A stretch of DNA of 64,000 nucleotides, from the NCBI RefSeq assembly GCF_910588395.1, contig NZ_CAJUPA010000001.1, forward strand, positions 62,001 to 126,000. Reading direction: 5' to 3'. Below the pieces are notes generated by a model. That model saw nothing but the letters and a program-made list of their open reading frames with translations, did not search any database and had not been told where the DNA came from. Numbering within the stretch: the first letter of the stretch is position 1; the number at the start of each line of letters is the position of its first letter. This DNA is from an uncultured Faecalibaculum sp. GTDB taxonomy: Bacteria; Bacillota_I; Bacilli_A; Erysipelotrichales; Erysipelotrichaceae. The translations under genes were made by a program, and so were the position numbers. Below are positions 34,310 through 42,638 of this stretch, one piece after another.

Positions 34310-35584
34310 TTATTCCTGAGCGTTCTTCTTCAGGAGATCGAGCGCTTTCTGCTGCTTGAGCGTGAACACGATCTGATCGGGATAGATCAGCTGTCTGATC
34401 TGCTCGGCGGGCATGTTGTACATCTCGGAGAGCATCTTGTACTCGTCGTTGATCATATCCTCGGTAATGTCGATGTCAGCCTGGTTGGCCAGAGCTTCCA
34501 GCGTCAGCTGCATCTTCACGCGGCTTTCCGCTTCGGGTCTCATCTGGGCACGGATGGCATCCTTGTCCTGACCGGTGGCCTGCAGGAACTGGTCGGCTGT
34601 GAAGCCTGCCTGGGCAATGTTCTGTTCGAATTCCCGGTACATCCGGTCCACTTCGCCGTTTGTCATGACTTCCGGCAGATCAATGGTGGTCATGGCCTGC
34701 AGCTGGTTGAGGATGTCGTTGGTGAATTCATCATCCGCCTGCTTTTCCTTCTGGGCCATCAGGGCGTTTCTGGCTTCTTCCTTGTATTTCTCCACCGTTT
34801 CGATGCCGTCCCGTTTCAGACGGGTGATGAGCTCATCGTTGATTTCCGGCAGTTCACGTGCCTTGATGTCGTGGGCTGTCACTTCGAATGTGGCAGGCTG
34901 TCCGGCCAGGTCGGCTACCTGGTAGTTTTCCGGGAATGTCACTTCAATGGTGCGCTTCTCTTCCGGCTTGATGCCCACCAGCTGATCTTCGAATCCGGGA
35001 ATGAAAGTGTTGCTGCCCAGTACCAGGGGATAGTTTTCTCCGGATCCGCCTTCAAAGGGTGTGCCGTCCTTCATGCCGACAAAGTCAATGGTGACCTGAT
35101 CGCCGATTTCAGCAGGCTGATCGTCTTCCTTGAGCACCCAGTCGGCAAAGTGATCCTGCAGGTGCTGCATTTCCTGTTCGATTTCCTCTTCGGAAACTTC
35201 CACGGCTTTCTTTTCCGCCTTGATGGATTTCCAGTCGCCCAGTTCGACTTCCGGGCTTACGGTGCAGGTGAACTCCAGTGTCACGGATTTTTCATCTGCT
35301 TTGCTGACGTTCAGAACCGGGCGGGCCACCAGGTCCAGCTTGTATTCCTTGACACCGTCATCCAGTGCCTGCTGTGCAAGCATCTGAGCTGCTTCTTCAT
35401 AGACAGCTTCTGCGGGAATGGATTTTCTGGCCAGCGCATCAGGCACCTGTCCTTTCCGGAACCCTTTCAGGTTCAGGTTCGCCTTCATGCGGTTGAAAGC
35501 CTTCGCGCAGGCTTTTTCCCAGGGTTCGCCTTCCAGGGTCACAGTCAGTGTACCCGTTGAGTTTTCCTGTTTAGTCCAGTTCAT
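34310..35584 (-). CDS. tig: Trigger factor (ribosome-associated chaperone, peptidyl-prolyl isomerase)
   Basis: Binds the ribosome exit tunnel and assists folding. The 424 residues show the N-terminal ribosome-binding domain with the signature FRKGQVP (about 42-48; canonical GFRxGxxP), the FKBP isomerase domain (GDQVTIDFVG, SNTFIPGFEDQLVG) in the middle, and the helical C-terminal arms. Its ATGA start overlaps the end of the DUF3196-like gene, and a terminator follows, so the two genes form their own unit upstream of lon. Confidence 0.98.
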   Translation of the reverse strand: MNWTKQENSTGTLTVTLEGEPWEKACAKAFNRMKANLNLKGFRKGQVPDALARKSIPAEAVYEEAAQMLAQQALDDGVKEYKLDLVARPVLNVSKADEKSVTLEFTCTVSPEVELGDWKSIKAEKKAVEVSEEEIEQEMQHLQDHFADWVLKEDDQPAEIGDQVTIDFVGMKDGTPFEGGSGENYPLVLGSNTFIPGFEDQLVGIKPEEKRTIEVTFPENYQVADLAGQPATFEVTAHDIKARELPEINDELITRLKRDGIETVEKYKEEARNALMAQKEKQADDEFTNDILNQLQAMTTIDLPEVMTNGEVDRMYREFEQNIAQAGFTADQFLQATGQDKDAIRAQMRPEAESRVKMQLTLEALANQADIDITEDMINDEYKMLSEMYNMPAEQIRQLIYPDQIVFTLKQQKALDLLKKNAQE

Positions 35585-36309
35585 ATGGTGTTTGCTCCTC
35601 TTTTCTCGATGTTCAGGAGAAGATCTCCTGTTTCCGACAGGCCGTTGGCAGTCACGAAGGCGTCATAGCCTTCCGGCTGACCCATCGCCTCATATACCAA
35701 TCGTACCACGCTTTTGGCTAGCAGAAGCGGATCAGTCTCCGCAAAGTCAAAGGGTCTTGCGTTGAGCACCTCCTGCCTGAGCAGCCGGTTGCAGAAAGCT
35801 GTCATGCCCGGGTCCTGCGAGGAGAACCAGTGATCGAACAGCTCCAGTGCACCGGTCAGTCCGCTGTCCTCCTGCACCGGGATGATGGCAGCCGGCACGA
35901 ATTCGATGTCCAGGCCATTTTTCTGCATATGGAAGGGCTCATCCACTCTCTGCTCCATCAGGGACTCGATGAGTTCCCCTTTGAATTCATCCAGCAGGTC
36001 CGAATCCAGCAGCTGCTGAATCTGCGGGCCAAACTGCCTCAGATTCATTCCCGCCAGCATGCTGACAGCCATTTCCTGCTGCACCGGCGTACCCTGAATC
36101 CATTTTTCCAGATCCTGAACCCCAGGTATCCGGGGCGTGCTCATGGCCCCGCGGCATTCCTGTTTCAGCTCTTCCAGCTGGTCCATGGCATCCTGCGGCA
36201 CATAGGGCAGATCCAGTTCTCCCTGAATCAGCTGCATGGCTGCCTTCCAGCGGGAGAGCTGCATTTCTTCCCGGATTCTGTCTAACAGAGATTCGTAATA
36301 AGCGTTCAC
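35581..36309 (-). CDS. DUF3196-like helical protein upstream of tig
   Basis: Soluble, 242 residues, mostly helical. The opening (MNAYYESLLDRIREEM, then ALQLI-like helix and GELDLPYVP) matches what I remember of DUF3196, a family mostly in Mollicutes and Erysipelotrichia-type genomes; role unknown, TPR-like helices suggested. GTG start at 36309 after GGAGGAA, and a TATAAT lies about 30 bases before it. The four-base overlap with tig suggests a function in protein folding or ribosome work, which is inference only. Confidence 0.65.
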   Translation of the reverse strand: MNAYYESLLDRIREEMQLSRWKAAMQLIQGELDLPYVPQDAMDQLEELKQECRGAMSTPRIPGVQDLEKWIQGTPVQQEMAVSMLAGMNLRQFGPQIQQLLDSDLLDEFKGELIESLMEQRVDEPFHMQKNGLDIEFVPAAIIPVQEDSGLTGALELFDHWFSSQDPGMTAFCNRLLRQEVLNARPFDFAETDPLLLAKSVVRLVYEAMGQPEGYDAFVTANGLSETGDLLLNIEKRGANTI

Positions 36310-36426
36310 AATTCCTCCCTGACGTACCCGGACATTATAGCATTTGATGTAACATGGCGCAACGAAGGCAAAAGTACGCTATAATCAGATAACACCGAAC
36401 AGGAAAAGAAAGAGGAACAACAAACA

Positions 36427-37494
36427 ATGAAATGCATCCACAGACTGAGCCTGTCCCTGACGGCAGTGCTCATGATGCTGTTTTCCTGCCTGCCTGTTGC
36501 CGCAGCCGAAGATCTGCCTGCTGTCACGTCCTATGTGAATGACTACGCAGGCATCATCGATCCGGCCGATGAGCAGGTCATGGAAGATCTGGGACGCAAT
36601 CTGGCAGCACAGACCGGCAGCCAGATCGTGGTGGTCACCACCGATTCCCTGAACGGGATGGACGCAGCCCAGGCTGCCACCCGCATCGGCAATGAAGCCG
36701 CCGTGGGTTCCGGCAACCTGGACAACGGTGTGGTGATTCTGGTTTCCATGAACGACAAACAGCGGTTCATGGCCATCGGTTCGGGACTGGAAGGGACCAT
36801 CACGGACATAGATGCCGAACACCTGCAGCAGGATTGGCTTGTGCCGGCATTCCAGAATGGCGAGTACTCCCAGGGCCTGAAAAATCTCTATCTTGCCACA
36901 GCGGAAGAAATTCAGACAGGCATTACCAATGGAGAGCTGCAAAGCGATCCGCAGCAAAGCTATGGGTATCAGGAAGACGGGCTGTCTTTGGGCAGCATTG
37001 CGGTGGTCATCGGACTGCTGCTGGTACTGGCCTTCGCCGTGCTCTCCCTGTTCTCCGGCGGAAGCAGCGAAATCCGGCTCATGACCGGCGAAAAGTACCG
37101 CATGAAGATCCGGGGATTCGACTTTGACCATGATGCAGTCACGGTCTTCAGCAGCAAGCCGGACATTGTCCAGGCCCGGGCTGACGGATGGTTGACAGCC
37201 CTGAAACCGGGGCGTGCGAAAGTGACGGTGGAAAAAGCCGGTCTTGCTCCCAGAACCTTCAGCGTGCTGGTTTCTTCCAGACGCGGCTATTCAGACAGAC
37301 GCAATGACGATCTCCTGGATGCCCTGTTCTGGGCTGGCTATGCCAGCGGGCGCAGGCGGAACCGCTCCGGCAGTTTCGGTGGCGGCTTTGGCGGCCACAG
37401 CTCCGGCGGATTCGGTGGCGGCGGTTTTGGCGGCGGCGGGTTCTCCGGCGGTGGCGGCGGATTCCGCGGCGGCGGAAGCGGGGGTTCCTGGTGA
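36427..37494 (+). CDS. TPM-domain membrane protein with Big-like domain and Gly-rich tail
   Basis: Exported and membrane-anchored, 355 residues. Signal peptide 1-27; TPM domain about 30-165 (YVNDYAGIIDPADEQ, TGSQIVVVTT, NGVVILVSMND); one membrane helix at about 190-212; then a 65-residue beta domain (MTGEKYRMKIRGFDF ... ALKPGRAKVTV) that looks like a bacterial Ig-like (Big2) fold; and a final Gly/Ser/Phe-rich tail. TPM proteins of this type are found with LemA, as here. A TATAAT at 36380 lies upstream. The Big-like domain after the helix would face the cytoplasm, which is unusual. First of three genes. Confidence 0.85.
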   Translation: MKCIHRLSLSLTAVLMMLFSCLPVAAAEDLPAVTSYVNDYAGIIDPADEQVMEDLGRNLAAQTGSQIVVVTTDSLNGMDAAQAATRIGNEAAVGSGNLDNGVVILVSMNDKQRFMAIGSGLEGTITDIDAEHLQQDWLVPAFQNGEYSQGLKNLYLATAEEIQTGITNGELQSDPQQSYGYQEDGLSLGSIAVVIGLLLVLAFAVLSLFSGGSSEIRLMTGEKYRMKIRGFDFDHDAVTVFSSKPDIVQARADGWLTALKPGRAKVTVEKAGLAPRTFSVLVSSRRGYSDRRNDDLLDALFWAGYASGRRRNRSGSFGGGFGGHSSGGFGGGGFGGGGFSGGGGGFRGGGSGGSW

Positions 37495-37516
37495 GGAAAC
37501 CGGAAAGGAACAGACA

Positions 37517-37669
37517 ATGAGTGCAGCACTGACCTGGATTGCCGTGATCGGCATCTTTATCGGATCGATTCTGCTTATGATCGCCCTTGGCTGGATCACC
37601 AGCAAACTCTGGCATCTGGCAGCCGATCACGATTTTCGCAATACACATCATGAACATGATGAAGACTGA
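37517..37669 (+). CDS. 50-residue single-helix membrane protein
   Basis: Small protein between TPM and LemA genes: one hydrophobic helix (IAVIGIFIGSILLMIALGWI) followed by a His/Asp/Glu-rich tail (RNTHHEHDED) that could bind metal. AAAGGAAC precedes the ATG. The tight spacing on both sides (22 and 12 bases) makes it a likely part of the same membrane complex. Confidence 0.7.
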   Translation: MSAALTWIAVIGIFIGSILLMIALGWITSKLWHLAADHDFRNTHHEHDED

Positions 37670-37681
37670 GGAGGAAACAGT

Positions 37682-38299
37682 ATGAAAAAGAAATTTCCCG
37701 CATGGGGCGTGGTTCTGATCGTCCTGGCGGTGATCGCCCTGGTGTTCGGTGTCTCGGTGATCTCGCCCTACAACGAAATGGTCCGGCTCGATGAACAGGT
37801 GACAACGGCGCAGGCCAACATACAGACACAGCTCCAGTCCAGGCTGGACAAGATCAACGAACTGATGCCCAGTGTACAGGGTGTCATGGACCAGGAAGAC
37901 GATATCTACAAGGATATTGCCGCCCTTCGCTCCGGCACTCCGGGTATTGCCATGGATGCCAGCGGCAATATGACCATTGATCCGAAGGCTTCCCTTTCCG
38001 ATCTGGAAAGCGCGGACGCAGCCAGTTCCCAGATGATCCGGGACATCAATGTGGCCATGGAAAGCTATCCCGATCTGAAATCCAGCGATGTGATGTGGGA
38101 TTTCATGACCAGCGTGGAAGGCGCGGAGAACCGCATCAGCTATGCCCGCGAGCAGTACAACAGCGATGTGCAGACCTACAACTCCTATATCCGCAGTTTC
38201 CCGCACAATCTCACTGCCGGCATGTTCGGCTTCTCTCCCAGAGACAAGTTCGAAGCCAGCAGCGCAGCACAGAATGCGCCCACAGTCAAATTCGACTGA
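37682..38299 (+). CDS. lemA: LemA family protein
   Basis: Membrane-anchored, 205 residues. N-terminal helix (WGVVLIVLAVIALVFGVSV) with a short inside tail, then the LemA helical bundle beginning SPYNEMVRLDEQVTTAQANIQ and containing the YNxxVxxYNxxI-type motif near the end (QTYNSYIRSFP). Function unknown, though LemA and TPM proteins go together in many genomes. GAGGAAACAGT before the ATG. Last gene of the unit, followed by a terminator. Confidence 0.92.
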   Translation: MKKKFPAWGVVLIVLAVIALVFGVSVISPYNEMVRLDEQVTTAQANIQTQLQSRLDKINELMPSVQGVMDQEDDIYKDIAALRSGTPGIAMDASGNMTIDPKASLSDLESADAASSQMIRDINVAMESYPDLKSSDVMWDFMTSVEGAENRISYAREQYNSDVQTYNSYIRSFPHNLTAGMFGFSPRDKFEASSAAQNAPTVKFD

Positions 38300-38322
38300 A
38301 GATTTCCCTCTTTTTTGATCAG

Positions 38323-38353
38323 CCGCAGGTTCACGCAGAACCTGCGGTTTTTT
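38323..38353 (+). terminator. Terminator of the TPM-LemA operon
   Basis: CCGCAGGTTC/GAACCTGCGG perfect 10-bp stem, 5-base loop, six T. Confidence 0.9.
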
Positions 38354-38492
38354 CAAACCTGGCTGCCTGACCAAAGTCATCTTTTCCCCCGCCAGAGGAT
38401 GACGCGTTCTCAGGTGTTCGGTATAATCTATGGTGCCGGTGAACAAAACCAGAGATTCTGTCACTGAATGATGCCGGCTGCAGTATCAGAAG

Positions 38493-38517
38493 AAAAAAGG
38501 CTGCCTGTCAGGCAGCC
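38493..38517 (-). terminator. Terminator of the tRNA-Arg gene
   Basis: GGCTGCC/GGCAGCC with a 5-base loop and six T on the minus strand, about 19 bases past the tRNA 3' end. Confidence 0.85.
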
Positions 38518-38535
38518 GTAATCCGAAAAATAAAA

Positions 38536-38612
38536 TGGCGTCCTTGGAGGGATTCGAACCCCCGACCGTGCGCTTAGAAGGCGCATGCTCTATCCAACTG
38601 AGCTACAAGGAC
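38536..38612 (-). tRNA. tRNA-Arg, anticodon TCT
   Basis: Full cloverleaf on the minus strand, 77 bases with an encoded CCA: acceptor GTCCTTG/CAAGGAC, D stem GCTC/GAGC, anticodon stem TGCGC/GCGCA with loop CTTCTAA (anticodon TCT, reads AGA), T loop TTCGAAT, discriminator G. Single, not in an array. Confidence 0.97.
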
Positions 38613-38657
38613 ACATGAGAAATTCTAGCAGAGAAAACAGACAGGGGCAAGAAAAAC

Positions 38658-39446
38658 ATGGACAATCAGGCAGAAAGACCCGGATACCAGTTCGCTGGCT
38701 GGTATGTGGATGAAGCAAGAACCAAACGCATCAACCCCGGAGGCAAGCTGCCTTCGGCCATCACACTGTATGACAAGTGGATCCCCATTCTGTATCCCGT
38801 TTCATACGACATGAACGGCGGAACCAACTCCCGGAAAAACCCGCAGTTCGTCAGTGTGGAATCAGGTGTGATTGCTCTGCATCCTGCAAGAAAACCCGGT
38901 TTCCGCTTTGACAGCTGGGTTCTGGAAGGAGAACGGATCAGCGTGCTGCCGGAGCGGATCACCCGTCCCATCCGGCTGCATGCGCTGTTCGCCCCTTTGT
39001 ATACCGTGCACTTTGAAACAGACGGCGGCGGTATCCTGCAGGACCGGGAAGCGGATGAGAATGGATACCTGGACTCCTTCCGTCCCCCAATGAAATTCGG
39101 CTGTGAATTCACCGGGTGGTTTCTGGATCCGGAATGTCACTGGCCCTTTGACATCAACGAACCGCTCACTCAGGACATCACGCTCTATGCCGGCTGGAAA
39201 TCCTCCTGGTATCCGGTGACCTATGACACAGACGGCGGAATCAATGCCCGGCGCAATCCTTCCAGGTATTCCAATTCCCAGGAAGATATCCCTCTGTACC
39301 CCCCGGTACGGCGGGGATACCGGTTTACCGGGTGGCAGGATGTCCGGGGCAATGTCCTCCGGGCCATACCTGCAGGGATGATGGGACCCCTGAAGCTGAA
39401 AGCCTGCTGGAGAAAAATACGAAGTCACAGAAGGGAGGATTCATGA
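38658..39446 (+). CDS. InlB B-repeat (Flg_new-type) protein without export signal
   Basis: A 262-residue protein built of four repeats of the Listeria-Bacteroides/InlB B type. Each has a YxVxYDxNGG opening (YPVSYDMNGG, YTVHFETDGG, YPVTYDTDGG) and a GYxFxGW closing (GYQFAGW, GFRFDSW, GCEFTGW, GYRFTGW). Such repeats are normally on secreted, cell-wall-anchored proteins; here there is no signal peptide, membrane segment or LPxTG. The RBS is weak (GGGGC). It overlaps the next gene by four bases (ATGA). Confidence 0.8.
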   Translation: MDNQAERPGYQFAGWYVDEARTKRINPGGKLPSAITLYDKWIPILYPVSYDMNGGTNSRKNPQFVSVESGVIALHPARKPGFRFDSWVLEGERISVLPERITRPIRLHALFAPLYTVHFETDGGGILQDREADENGYLDSFRPPMKFGCEFTGWFLDPECHWPFDINEPLTQDITLYAGWKSSWYPVTYDTDGGINARRNPSRYSNSQEDIPLYPPVRRGYRFTGWQDVRGNVLRAIPAGMMGPLKLKACWRKIRSHRREDS

Positions 39447-40075
39447 GTTCCCGGCTTGTGGAACACGCAGATGCCATACACGCATCGGAAATGGCCGCCC
39501 AGCGTCTGCGTACAAATCTGAGTCTGATCCGGATGGATCCGGTGGAATGGGTCAAAGATGCTGTGCGCAATCCGGACAGCCGCATCATGCTGCAGGGCAA
39601 AAAATGGCAGGTGAGTCTGGACAATGCCACCGTCATCATCCGGGATGGTACATTTGCCATTGAAAACGGGACTCTCCAGAAAGAACAGTCCATCTCCGTG
39701 GAGCCTCTGGAAATTCCCTTTGCGATCTGCAAACTTCCGGATTTTTCGGGGATCAGCGTTCCCGAACCTTTCTTCTTCACCGCCTGTACAGACAACGAAT
39801 GTTCTCTGATCTGCCCCTGGGACAGACTGCCGGAGAATTCTCTGGAACACAGTGGTCCCTGGCGCTGTTTCCGGGTGGCGCAGCCCATGAACCTGGATTT
39901 GGTGGATCATTTTGCCGGACTCACCAGACTCCTGGTTAGCAACAGAATCGGAGTGTTCTCTGCATCCACATATCTGACAGATTATGTCTTCGTTCCGGAT
40001 TCACAGTGGGATCAGGCCAGGGAAATTCTCCGGAGTCACCGGTTTCTGGGCAGTCCGGATCAGCCGGCAGCCTGA
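39443..40075 (+). CDS. DUF3781 - ACT (CASTOR-type) fusion protein
   Basis: Soluble, 210 residues, two parts. Residues about 5-75 resemble DUF3781 (LRTNLSL, DPVEWVKDAVRNPDSRI, GKKWQVSLDNATVII). Residues about 80-205 resemble the CASTOR/ACT-like family (FAICKLPDFSG, FFFTACTDNECSLICP, GPWRCFRVAQPMNLDLVDHFAGLTRLL, IGVFSASTYLTDYVFV), a probable small-molecule (amino-acid) sensor fold. I know both as separate small proteins and not as a fusion, but I cannot search. GGGAGGA before the ATG at 39443, coupled to the InlB-repeat gene. Confidence 0.75.
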   Translation: MSSRLVEHADAIHASEMAAQRLRTNLSLIRMDPVEWVKDAVRNPDSRIMLQGKKWQVSLDNATVIIRDGTFAIENGTLQKEQSISVEPLEIPFAICKLPDFSGISVPEPFFFTACTDNECSLICPWDRLPENSLEHSGPWRCFRVAQPMNLDLVDHFAGLTRLLVSNRIGVFSASTYLTDYVFVPDSQWDQAREILRSHRFLGSPDQPAA

Positions 40076-40102
40076 GGCATACAGCCGGCAGGCAACAAGA
40101 AA

Positions 40103-40147
40103 AGAGCTGCGGTATTCAGCAGGGAGGCCGAATACCGCAGCTCTTTT
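40103..40147. terminator. Terminator after the fusion gene, probably bidirectional
   Basis: Fifteen-base perfect arms AGAGCTGCGGTATTC/GAATACCGCAGCTCT with flanking A and T tracts, between convergent genes. Confidence 0.9.
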
Positions 40148-40209
40148 GAGCGCCGGAAACCCGGTGGCGGGGACAATGGAATGGGAGGCTGTTCCACCAC
40201 CGGCTTTCC

Positions 40210-41142
40210 TTATCTTGTTTTCGGTTTTGGAGGAACAGCCGCTGCAGACTGGTCTTCCTTCACGAACTCTCTGGCTGCGGTCAGCAGACTGGCCATATTC
40301 TGCAGTTCGCTGGGAACGACGATCTTTGTTGCCTTGCCATCTGCGAGCTTTTCGTAACTCTTCAGTCCCTGCAGAGACAGATACTCTTTGGAGGGATTGG
40401 CATTCCGGATCATCTCAATGCCCTTGGCCTCGGCTTCGTATACCCGTTCCATAGCCTGGGCTTTGCCTTCCGCTTCCGCAATCATGGCTTCTTTCTGTGC
40501 ATTGGCCCGCAGGACCATGGCTTCCTTTTCACCTTCAGCGGTGAGAATGCGGGACCGTTTCTCGCCTTCTGCACGAAGAATCGATTCACGGCGTTCGCGT
40601 TCTGCACGCATCTGCTTTTCCATGGCTTCCTGAATATCCCGGGGCGGAATGATGTTCTTGACTTCCACACGACCCACCTTGATGCCCCAGGGATCTGTGG
40701 CATCGTCCAGGATTGCCCGCATCTTGGTGTTGATGATATCCCTGGAAGTGAGCGTTTCATCCAGTTCCAGTTCACCGATGATATTTCTCAGTGTTGTGGC
40801 AGTCAGCGTTTCAATGGCTGTCACCGGGCCGACGACTCCATAGGTATACAGTTTCGGATCTGTGATCTGGTAGTATACCACGGTGTCGATCTGCATGGTG
40901 ACGTTGTCCTTGGTGATCACCGGCTGCGGTGCGAAATCCTGCACCACTTCCTTGAGTGTGACTTTGTTGGCAATCCGGTCCACGAAGGGCACTTTGATGT
41001 GCAGCCCGGTGTTCCAGGTGGTGTTGTAGGCTCCCAGCCGCTCAATGACATAGGCATTGGCCTGCGGCACCACCTTGATGGTGGACAGCACAAGCAGTGC
41101 CAGCAGCACCACAATAATGACGATCATGATCATCTGGATCAT
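40210..41142 (-). CDS. SPFH/Band 7 (stomatin, QmcA-like) membrane protein
   Basis: 310 residues. N-terminal membrane segment (IMIVIIVVLLALLVLS), the SPFH domain (PQANAYVIERLG ... VDRIANKVTLKE), then the Ala/Glu/Arg-rich coiled coil (REAMEKQMRAERERRE, AEGEKEAMVLRANAQKE) and a Pro-rich tail. Proteins of this type form large cage-like rings in the membrane and organise quality-control or lipid domains. It overlaps the NfeD gene by four bases, the standard NfeD-SPFH pair. Confidence 0.93.
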   Translation of the reverse strand: MIQMIMIVIIVVLLALLVLSTIKVVPQANAYVIERLGAYNTTWNTGLHIKVPFVDRIANKVTLKEVVQDFAPQPVITKDNVTMQIDTVVYYQITDPKLYTYGVVGPVTAIETLTATTLRNIIGELELDETLTSRDIINTKMRAILDDATDPWGIKVGRVEVKNIIPPRDIQEAMEKQMRAERERRESILRAEGEKRSRILTAEGEKEAMVLRANAQKEAMIAEAEGKAQAMERVYEAEAKGIEMIRNANPSKEYLSLQGLKSYEKLADGKATKIVVPSELQNMASLLTAAREFVKEDQSAAAVPPKPKTR

Positions 41143-41579
41143 ACAGAGTCTCCTTTCACTTCCGTGACGATGAGCTTGGCTCCTTCAATGGCCAGCACCC
41201 GGACACGGCTTCCCTTTTCAATCAGACGGTGGTCTCTGTCCACGGCGCTCCAGTATGTATGGCCGGCATACACTTCGCCCCAGCGGTCAGGATCGATGGA
41301 CCGGGTGACGGTGGCAATGGTGCCAATGACCCGGTCGGCATTGGTCGGTTCGATGTTGCCGCGCAGATATCTGGCAGCCACCGGCCGCACCACCAGCATG
41401 CACAGCAGCGAAACAGCCACGAATACCGTAATCTGCAGCCAGTCAGGCAGACGGATCAGCGAAACAAGCCAGGCGCACAGACCGCCGCAGGCAAACCAGA
41501 TGCTGACCAGAGCTGTGGGAGTGGCCAGTTCCAGCACCACAGCCAGTACGCTCAGTCCCAGCCAGATCCAAGACATCAT
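41139..41579 (-). CDS. NfeD family membrane protein
   Basis: 146 residues: two hydrophobic regions (about 3-40 and 47-68) and a soluble C-terminal OB-fold (about 80-145, GTIATVTRSIDPDRWGEVYAG, KGSRVRVLAIEGAKLIV). This short NfeD form lacks the serine protease half and partners SPFH proteins such as the one encoded just downstream. GGAGG before the ATG pair at 41579; the upstream gene overlaps by four bases. Confidence 0.93.
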   Translation of the reverse strand: MMSWIWLGLSVLAVVLELATPTALVSIWFACGGLCAWLVSLIRLPDWLQITVFVAVSLLCMLVVRPVAARYLRGNIEPTNADRVIGTIATVTRSIDPDRWGEVYAGHTYWSAVDRDHRLIEKGSRVRVLAIEGAKLIVTEVKGDSV

Positions 41580-41950
41580 ACCGATTCCTCCGTTTTCTTC
41601 AAATCAATCACCAGAATACCGTCCGCATCGTTCCACTCCGCCGGGAACTTCTCGCCATCCGGATGGCGGCCGATCAGCCGGCTGATTTCCCGGACCGCTT
41701 CCTTGTTGGAAATCCGGGCATACCCTTTTCCCACTGACAGTTTCTGTATCTGTCCGGCAGGAATTTCACCGGTTTCAATCTGCCGCTTAGATACTGGCTG
41801 CACAGCCATGAGCCACTGCTCCGGATCCATTCCCAGCCGGACATAGCGGCAGTCCTTCAGGGTGCCTGCTGCAGCGCTGTTCAGCGTGATGGCTGCTTCA
41901 TTGATCGTAGCCTGCATGCAGAAGACATTCCCTTTCATCCAGTTGTACAT
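41576..41950 (-). CDS. Hypothetical protein in the NfeD-SPFH operon
   Basis: Not recognised. 124 residues, soluble, with alternating beta strands and a helix: ATINEAAITLNSAA, CRYVRLGMDPEQWLMAVQPV, KLSVGKGYARISNKEAVREI. The latter pieces suggest a compact alpha/beta domain that binds a ligand or protein. AGGAGG precedes the ATG at 41950. It overlaps nfeD by four bases, so it is made with that pair; a link to membrane maintenance is only positional. Confidence 0.7.
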   Translation of the reverse strand: MYNWMKGNVFCMQATINEAAITLNSAAAGTLKDCRYVRLGMDPEQWLMAVQPVSKRQIETGEIPAGQIQKLSVGKGYARISNKEAVREISRLIGRHPDGEKFPAEWNDADGILVIDLKKTEESV

Positions 41951-42078
41951 CGGACTATCCTCCTGTAGCTGCATCATAGCCTGTCATGCAGAATTCTGCA
42001 AGTTCTGATTATTCTGATTTTTCATTTGGTTTCTTCCCGCTGAACCCGGCTGATCCCCCTCTTTCCGCCTGCCCACGC

Positions 42079-42107
42079 AAAAAGCAGCAGAACATCATCC
42101 CGCTGCA
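42079..42107 (-). terminator. Weak terminator after the phosphodiesterase gene
   Basis: Minus strand GCAGC and GCTGC arms around a 13-base loop, then TTTTTG. Short stem. Confidence 0.45.
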
Positions 42108-42122
42108 GTCTCTTCAGCCGCC

Positions 42123-42638
42123 TCACCACTTCAGCCAGCGGCTTTTTTTCTTTTTTTCCGGGACCGGCCACGTGTCTTCATACTTGAACGTCACATCCTG
42201 GATTCCGGTTTCATCTGCTGTGATCACCGCATAGCTGGCCGGCCGGCCATCCCGGCTCATCCAGCAGGAACCCGGATTCACCACCCGTACCGGCCCTGTC
42301 TGCCGGTCATCATGCACATGGGTGTGGCCATACAGCGCCAGATGACAGCCTTCTTCCTGCGCCTGCCGGGCAATGGCCTGCTGCCGGTCGGAAAAGGGAA
42401 AGGTATGTCCGTGACACAGGAAAATGCGCAGGCCCTGAAATGGAATCACCCGGGTCAGGGGCATCGATGTGGTGTACATCCAGTCGTTGTTGCCTTTTAC
42501 AAACAGCCACTCGGGATACGCCCGGGGATCATCCTCCAGATCCCCGCAGTGCAGATACAGATCCGCCTCCGGTTCCCATCTCACAATATCCTTCAGGATA
42601 CTCCGGGCGTGACTGTCGCTGGCTGCCACGATTTTCAT
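42123..42638 (-). CDS. YfcE/MJ0936-type metallophosphoesterase
   Basis: Small calcineurin-like phosphodiesterase, 171 residues, cytosolic. The metal ligands appear in order: ASDSHA (Asp-x-His), HCGDLED, VKGNNDW, CHGH and YGHTHV. Members hydrolyse phosphodiesters, some cyclic nucleotides; substrate here unknown. The last residues are unusually Lys-rich (PEKKKKSRWLKW). GGAGGAG before the ATG, which overlaps the gene upstream by four bases. Confidence 0.92.
   Translation of the reverse strand: MKIVAASDSHARSILKDIVRWEPEADLYLHCGDLEDDPRAYPEWLFVKGNNDWMYTTSMPLTRVIPFQGLRIFLCHGHTFPFSDRQQAIARQAQEEGCHLALYGHTHVHDDRQTGPVRVVNPGSCWMSRDGRPASYAVITADETGIQDVTFKYEDTWPVPEKKKKSRWLKW

Noticed and set aside
38536..38657. 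tRNA-Arg as an integration site for the InlB-repeat/ACT genes
   Set aside because: These genes lie on the tRNA's 5' side, no integrase is present, and no second copy of the tRNA 3' end was seen.
42116..42150. A plus-strand hairpin followed by seven T
   Set aside because: No plus-strand gene ends nearby; the T run is the Lys-rich 3' end of the phosphodiesterase gene.
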